Assembly (NCBI GenBank): GCA_015143295.1
Contig: CM026562.1
Location: 12,242,041-12,306,040 of the forward strand
Source: Tetracentron sinense
Taxonomy: Eukaryota > Streptophyta > Magnoliopsida > Trochodendrales > Trochodendraceae
DNA length: 64,000 nucleotides
Direction: 5' to 3'
This document shows, in pieces, positions 59,337 through 64,000 of this stretch; position 1 is the first letter of the stretch; every line of letters begins with the position of its first letter. The notes beneath the pieces were generated by a model that was not told the DNA's origin, searched no databases, and saw only the letters and a program-made list of their open reading frames with translations. The position numbers were made by a program, and so were the translations under genes.

Positions 59337-59648
59337 TCTAGGCATTAGAGTCCATAGGGTCACTTAGATGATTGAACAAGGTATTAGAATCACCTTAGAG
59401 AGTTGTATTCCAAGTATAGACTAACAAGTTAGTCTTAGTCAAAAATGGGTTGAACTTCAACCGAACATAGAGTCCTACGCTAGGAACACGGATTGTATGT
59501 TATGCTATGGTGTTATATACCATGTGTACATTATTTGTGTTGTACTTATTAAATGTGCTTGATGAATATGTATTAAGTGAATTGCGAAATTGTACTAAAT
59601 GCGTATCCAAGTTAGACTCATGTTGTATTGTCGTTCTCAGGAGAAATC

Positions 59649-60885
59649 ATGAGACGCAATACTCGGGGTCGCGGGTACAACACGAGGGGTAATGGAGGTG
59701 ATGCTCCATCGGGTGATGATCAACCCGACTTTGCCCAAGCATTCGCATCCATAGCCGAGACCTTGGCTATGTTGGCGGCAAGGCAACCGGCCACCCCGCC
59801 TAATGCGGCACTTATACCGGCTCCTCCTAACCGAGCCCAAGCCGGGATAGAAGCTTTCCGGAGGATGAGGCCTCCAACTTTTTGTGGAAGCATTGATCCA
59901 CTTATTGCCGAGGGTTGGATTCGGCAACTTGAGAAGATATTCTCGGTTTTGGCACCTACGGAAGTAGAGAGGGTCACATGGGCTGCCTTTATGCTTGAAG
60001 GCGAGGCCGACCATTGGTGGAAGTCTGCACTTCGGACCCGAGAGTTGACCCGACAAGGCCAAGAATGGACATGGGGAGAATTCTTGGACGTTTTCTACAA
60101 GAAATACTTTCCGGTTGGGATGAAAGAAAAGAAAGAAATTGAATTTATTACCTTGGAGCAAGGTAATATGTCTGTAGCGGCTTACGAAGCCAAGTTCTCA
60201 GAGCTATCTCGATTTGCTCCACACATGATAGCTACCGAGGCTATGAAGGCCCGGAAATTCGAGAGGGGGTTGAAGGCCTACCTCAAGGATCGTGTCTCAA
60301 TGTTCCGACATGAGACATATTCAGAAGTTGTGGACAAAGCATTGTTGGCCGAGTCTAATTCCGAAGAGTTCTTTAAGAGAAGAGGAATAGAGAAGGGACA
60401 GTCTAGTAGTTCAGGGGAGAAGAGAGCTAGGACTATGTCTTATCAGTCCGCAGGGCTGGCTCAGTCACAGAGGAGGTACTCGGCACCACAGGCCCCCCGC
60501 CCTTTTTCTCCACCGGCTTTTCGCCCGGCTACCTCGTATGCTCCTCGCCCCGCAGTGACTCAGGCTACGGGTTATACTCCTCCCACTTATTCACATGATG
60601 TCTGCACCCTTTGTGGAAGGAGGCATCCAGCAGGGGAATGTCGGAAGGCTACAGGAGGCTGTTTTCATTGTGGCGACCAGGGCCACATGATTCGGGATTG
60701 TCCCCGACGTCTATTGCCAGCTCAGTCTTCAGGGAGCAGGCCCCCGATTAGGCAGACATCTCAGCCTAGCTCTTCTCAGGCTTCGAGGGCCTCACAGTCT
60801 GCCCGGCCTCCTCGCCCAGCCACTCAGGGTAGAGTTTTTGCTCTATCGGAAAGAGACGCACGTGCATCCGACGATGTCGTGCAAG
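59649..60885 (+). CDS. gag: Gag (element E)
   Basis: The start is MRRNTRGRGYNTRGNG at 59649, supported by the same start in B and a similar one in Tekay-1; seven more codons are open upstream. The capsid domain includes GSIDPLIAEGWIRQLEKIF, EGEADHWW, KKYFPVGMKEKKEIEF and SVAAYEAKFSELSRFAPHM. A Pro-rich basic linker leads to two zinc knuckles, CTLCGRRHPAGEC (CX2CX3HX4C) and CFHCGDQGHMIRDC (about residues 338-351). No lesion. The exon ends GTGCAAG at the donor site; unspliced translation adds TREF and stops at 60902, about 417 residues. Confidence 0.94.
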
Positions 60886-61021
60886 GTACGCGAGAATTTT
60901 GATTTTAAGTTGTATAAAATTTTTTTGTGGTTTGTTATGCGATTAGTTATACTGAGGGTTACCTATGTATGATGCTTGTTATTATTTGAAATCTACTTAT
61001 ATTAGTTACTTAATCGCACAG
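60886..61021 (+). other. Putative gag-pro intron (element E), 136 bp
   Basis: Donor CAAG/GTACGCGAG, acceptor TCGCACAG/GCGCT, with CTTAAT about 9 bases upstream as a possible branch point and a T-rich interior. Splicing gives [10 protein letters not shown] in frame with the protease. The interior has several stops in all frames. Confidence 0.82.
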
Positions 61022-63304
61022 GCGCTTTATTAGTGAACGAGTGTCTCGCTCGAGTGTTGATAGACACAGGATCTACTCACTCTTTTGTCTCCCCAAGTTT
61101 TGCAAAGGGCTTTTCGACTGAGGCTACTCCGTTGGAGCGGGAGTTGACCATTGCAACTCCACTCGGCAAGTCGGTTGATACGGATAAGGTATTCAGGGAT
61201 AGTGTGGTTCAAGTGGGGGAGAATGAATTGTTAGCCGACCTTATCGTCCTGGGTTTCCAAGATTTAGACTTTGACGTCATTCTTGGTATGGATTGGTTGG
61301 CAAGCCATCACGGGCATGTTGCGTGTTTTGAAAAGATGGTGAATTTCAAGCCGGAAGGGGGTAAGCCTTTTCACTTCCGAGGATTAAGAGAGAGGGACAT
61401 TGCTCGCCTCGCAGCCTTGAGTATAGCACACCCAGAAGCACAAAACTCATCGGCTATTCCAGTTGTGAGTGAGTTCTTAGATGTGTTCCCGGAAGAACTT
61501 CCCGGATTACCTCCTGATAGAGAGATCGAATTCGCTATAGAGCTTGCTCCGGGTACCGCTCCGATTTCAAGAGCCCCATATAGAATGGCCCCGATAGAGC
61601 TTGAAGAATTGAAGAAGCAAATTGAGGAGTTACAACAACTTGGTTTCATCCAACCAAGTGTCTCGCCGTGGGGAGCTCCGGTTCTCTTTGTGAAGAAGAA
61701 GGACGGGTCTATGAGGATGTGTATAGACTACCGTCAGTTGAACAAGGTAACTATCAAGAATCGTTATCCCTTGCCAAGGATCGATGACTTGTTCGACCAA
61801 CTGAAGGGAGCGAGATTCTTCTCCAAAATTGATCTTAGATCGGGGTATCACCAATTAAGGATCAAGGCGGAAGATGTTCAGAAGACGGCTTTCAGGACTC
61901 GGTATGGGCATTACGAGTTCCTTGTCATGCCTTTTGGGCTGACGAATGCACCGGCGGCATTCATGGATTTGATGAACCGGGTGTTCCGATCTTACTTGGA
62001 TCGATGCGTGATTGTATTCATTGATGACATTTTGGTGTATTCCCAGACACGGGAAGATCACGCACGAGACCTCCGCCTCGCTTTGGAGATGTTGAGAGAG
62101 CATAGGCTATATGCCAAATTGAGTAAGTGCGAGTTCTGGTTAGAGAAGGTCGCATTTCTTGGACATGTGGTGTCGGCCGAGGGCATTTCTGTAGATCCAG
62201 CCAAGGTTGAGGCAGTCATGAGTTGGGAGAGGCCCAAGAGCGTCACGGAGATACGTAGTTTCCTCGGATTGGCAGGCTACTACCGGAGATTTGTGGAGGG
62301 ATTCTCCAGTTTGGCTGCACCTCTCACCTACTTGACAAGGAAAAATGCAAAGTTCAGTTGGAGTGACCGATGTGAAGTAAGTTTCCAAGAGTTGAAGAAA
62401 TGCCTCACCACAGCCCCTGTCCTTACTGTGCCATCTGGACCTTTTGGGTATGAGGTGTACAGCGATGCCTCGCATGTTGGACTCGGGTGTGTCCTAATGC
62501 AACACAAGAAGGTCATTGCCTATGCATCAAGGCAGTTGAAAGAGCATGAAAAGAACTACCCCACTCACGACTTGGAGCTTGCGGCGGTCGTGTTTGCACT
62601 TAAAATTTGGCGACATTATCTGTACGGGGTGGAGTTCTATGTGTACACGGACCACAAGAGCCTCAAGTATCTCTTTTCTCAAAAAGAGTTAAACTTACGA
62701 CAACGGCGTTGGATTGAGTTCTTAAAGGACTACGAGTGCACTATCCAATATCACCCGGGAAAAGCAAATGTGGTGGCAGATGCTCTGAGTAGGAAACCCT
62801 CGGGGTTGTTGGCTCACATGTTGGTGCGGGAATGGAGACTGTTAGACGATTTGGCAAATCTAGACATCAGTGTGAACGATTCTGTCCGCAGTCCGGTTTT
62901 GGCAAATGTTACAGTTCGGCCGTACCTTATAGACTTGATCCAGGAGTATCAAGCCACGGACACTGACTTGTTGGTTTTCCGGGATAGGGAAGTGGCCAAG
63001 GGTAGTACGGACTTCTCTCTCACTAGCCGAGGTGCTATTACATTCAAGGGAAGACTTTGTGTCCCAGCCAATGTAGACCTTCGGAGAGAGATTATGGACG
63101 AGGCTCACCGGTCTAAGTATACAGTGCATCCCGGAGGGACAAAGATGTATCGGAACCTCAAGAGTCACTTTTGGTGGCGAAACATGAAGAGGGAGGTTGC
63201 GGAGTATGTGGCACGGTGTTTGGTGTGCCAACAGGTGAAAGCGGAGCATTTGAGACCGGCAGGTCTTTTGCAGTCTCTCCCTATTCCCGAGTGGAAATGG
63301 GAAC
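61022..63304 (+). CDS. pol: Pol (element E): protease, RT, RNase H, integrase zinc finger
   Basis: Open from the acceptor site through protease ([24 protein letters not shown]), RT ([29 protein letters not shown] near 62018-62044), RNase H ([29 protein letters not shown]) and the integrase zinc finger (HRSKYTVH through CLVC). All catalytic acidic residues are present. A 2-bp deletion after WKWEH (about 63304) shifts the frame and ends the ORF at 63354. There is no natural start codon at the exon head; the first in-frame codons are GCT TTA TTA GTG, which supports a spliced fusion with Gag. Confidence 0.94.
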
Positions 63305-64000
63305 ATCTCTATGGACTTCATCGTGGGATTGCCGAAGACGGTCAAGAAGACTGATGCTATATGGGTAGTTATTGATAGACTCACGAAGTCCGCTCATTTC
63401 TTACCATACCGGACTACATTCAACTCCAATCAGTTAGCGGAGCTATACATCAAGGAAATAGTCCGATTACACGGGGTGCCAGTGAGTATTGTGTCGGATA
63501 GAGACCCAAGATTCACATCCAGGTTTTGGAAAAGTTTTCAAGGTGCAATGGGCTCCCGATTAGACTTTAGCACAGCTTTCCACCCACAGACCGACGGGCA
63601 AACCGAGAGGGTGAATCAGGTTATTGAAGATATGCTCCGAGCATGTATGCTAGACTTCAAGGGAAGTTGGGAAGATCACCTACCTTTGGTGGAATTCGCT
63701 TACAACAATAGTTATCAAGAAAGCATACAAATGGCGCCTTTCGAGGCTTTGTACGGAAGGAGTTGTAGATCCCCGTTGTATTGGGATGAAGTGGGAGAAA
63801 GAAAGATTTTGGGCCCCGAGTTAATTGAACAAACCGCGGATAGGGTCAAGCTTATCCGGGAGAGGTTGAAGACCGCACAAGATAGACAGAAAAGCTATGC
63901 CGACAACCGAAGGAGGGATCTTGAATTCCGAGTCGGTGATTTTGTGTTTGTAAGGATTTCACCGACCAAAGGTGTTATGCGATTCGGGAAGAGAGGCAAG
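63305..64000 (+). CDS. pol: Pol (element E) after frameshift: integrase core, reaching window end
   Basis: In the frame of ATG 63311 the text is open to 64000 (230 codons): [13 protein letters not shown] (first Asp), [14 protein letters not shown] (second Asp), [17 protein letters not shown] (Glu), [20 protein letters not shown], and the start of the C-terminal module ([20 protein letters not shown]). The D,D-E core is complete, so apart from the 2-bp deletion the integrase is intact. The chromodomain would lie beyond the window. Confidence 0.93.
   Translation, partial: MSMDFIVGLPKTVKKTDAIWVVIDRLTKSAHFLPYRTTFNSNQLAELYIKEIVRLHGVPVSIVSDRDPRFTSRFWKSFQGAMGSRLDFSTAFHPQTDGQTERVNQVIEDMLRACMLDFKGSWEDHLPLVEFAYNNSYQESIQMAPFEALYGRSCRSPLYWDEVGERKILGPELIEQTADRVKLIRERLKTAQDRQKSYADNRRRDLEFRVGDFVFVRISPTKGVMRFGKRGK

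Larger units (their letters stand above)
56847..64000 (+). mobile_element. Chromovirus E (Tekay/Del-type), cut by the window edge
   Basis: Plus strand: 5' LTR 56847-59320, primer site 59325-59336, gag 59649-60885, intron 60886-61021, pol 61022 to beyond 64000. Only one coding lesion is seen, a 2-bp deletion near 63304. The last five bases before it are ATATG; the other target copy and the 3' LTR lie outside. It belongs to the same family as B, but is much better preserved. Confidence 0.94.

Noticed and set aside
1-64000. A host gene or a non-retrotransposon system
   Set aside because: Every stretch beyond a few hundred bases could be assigned to an LTR, leader, coding part or 3' region of a retrotransposon; no host protein domain was recognised on either strand.

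Overview
The window is plant nuclear DNA made almost entirely of LTR retrotransposons inserted into one another. I found no host gene, tRNA, rRNA or CRISPR array. Long LTRs (about 1.1 to 2.5 kb), initiator-methionine-tRNA primer sites, chromodomain integrases and an Athila-type pol indicate an angiosperm, probably a eudicot with a large repeat-rich genome. The species cannot be told from this sequence. 'Tekay-1', 'B', 'C' and similar names below are local labels.

Layout. 1-769: end of a Ty3/gypsy LTR. 770-1405: antisense Ty1/copia gag relic. 1406-44820: an old plus-strand Ty1/copia element ('copia A') that has been a repeated insertion target. Its leader holds Tekay-1 (4285-13146, minus strand), a full-length and very young Tekay/Del-type chromovirus. 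Its reverse-transcriptase gene holds solo LTR G (16880-40077), which holds chromovirus B (17234-39340), which holds chromovirus C (22264-34300), whose 5' LTR holds solo LTR D (30231-32534). That is five nested layers, each bounded by identical or near-identical 5-bp target duplications. Its 3' LTR holds solo LTR H (42415-44284). 44821-46698: LTR and leader stub of another minus-strand element (J). 46830-56846: degraded plus-strand Athila-type element with gag, protease, RT, RNase H, a gutted integrase and a downstream second ORF; solo LTR F (49452-51956) splits its RNase H. 56847-64000: chromovirus E on the plus strand, nearly intact, running off the window.

The chromoviruses share one plan: LTR, tRNA-Met primer site, gag with two zinc knuckles, protease, RT, RNase H, integrase, chromodomain, polypurine tract, LTR. 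In all four copies gag and protease are separated by a 136-145 bp segment bounded by GT and AG. Removing it joins gag to pol in frame; keeping it ends Gag a few codons later. This looks like a conserved intron that could set the Gag to Gag-Pol ratio by splicing.

The second striking pattern is in the LTRs. Upstream of the TATA box, where one can be seen, unrelated families (several chromovirus families, an Athila interior region, two copia-like LTRs) carry arrays of short palindromes, mostly cored on CGATCG and repeating about every 20 bp, with family-specific flanking bases. Further downstream the chromovirus LTRs carry a short GCTGAG/CTCAGC hairpin present in every one, and several also carry tandem 53-75 bp hairpin units that vary in copy number.
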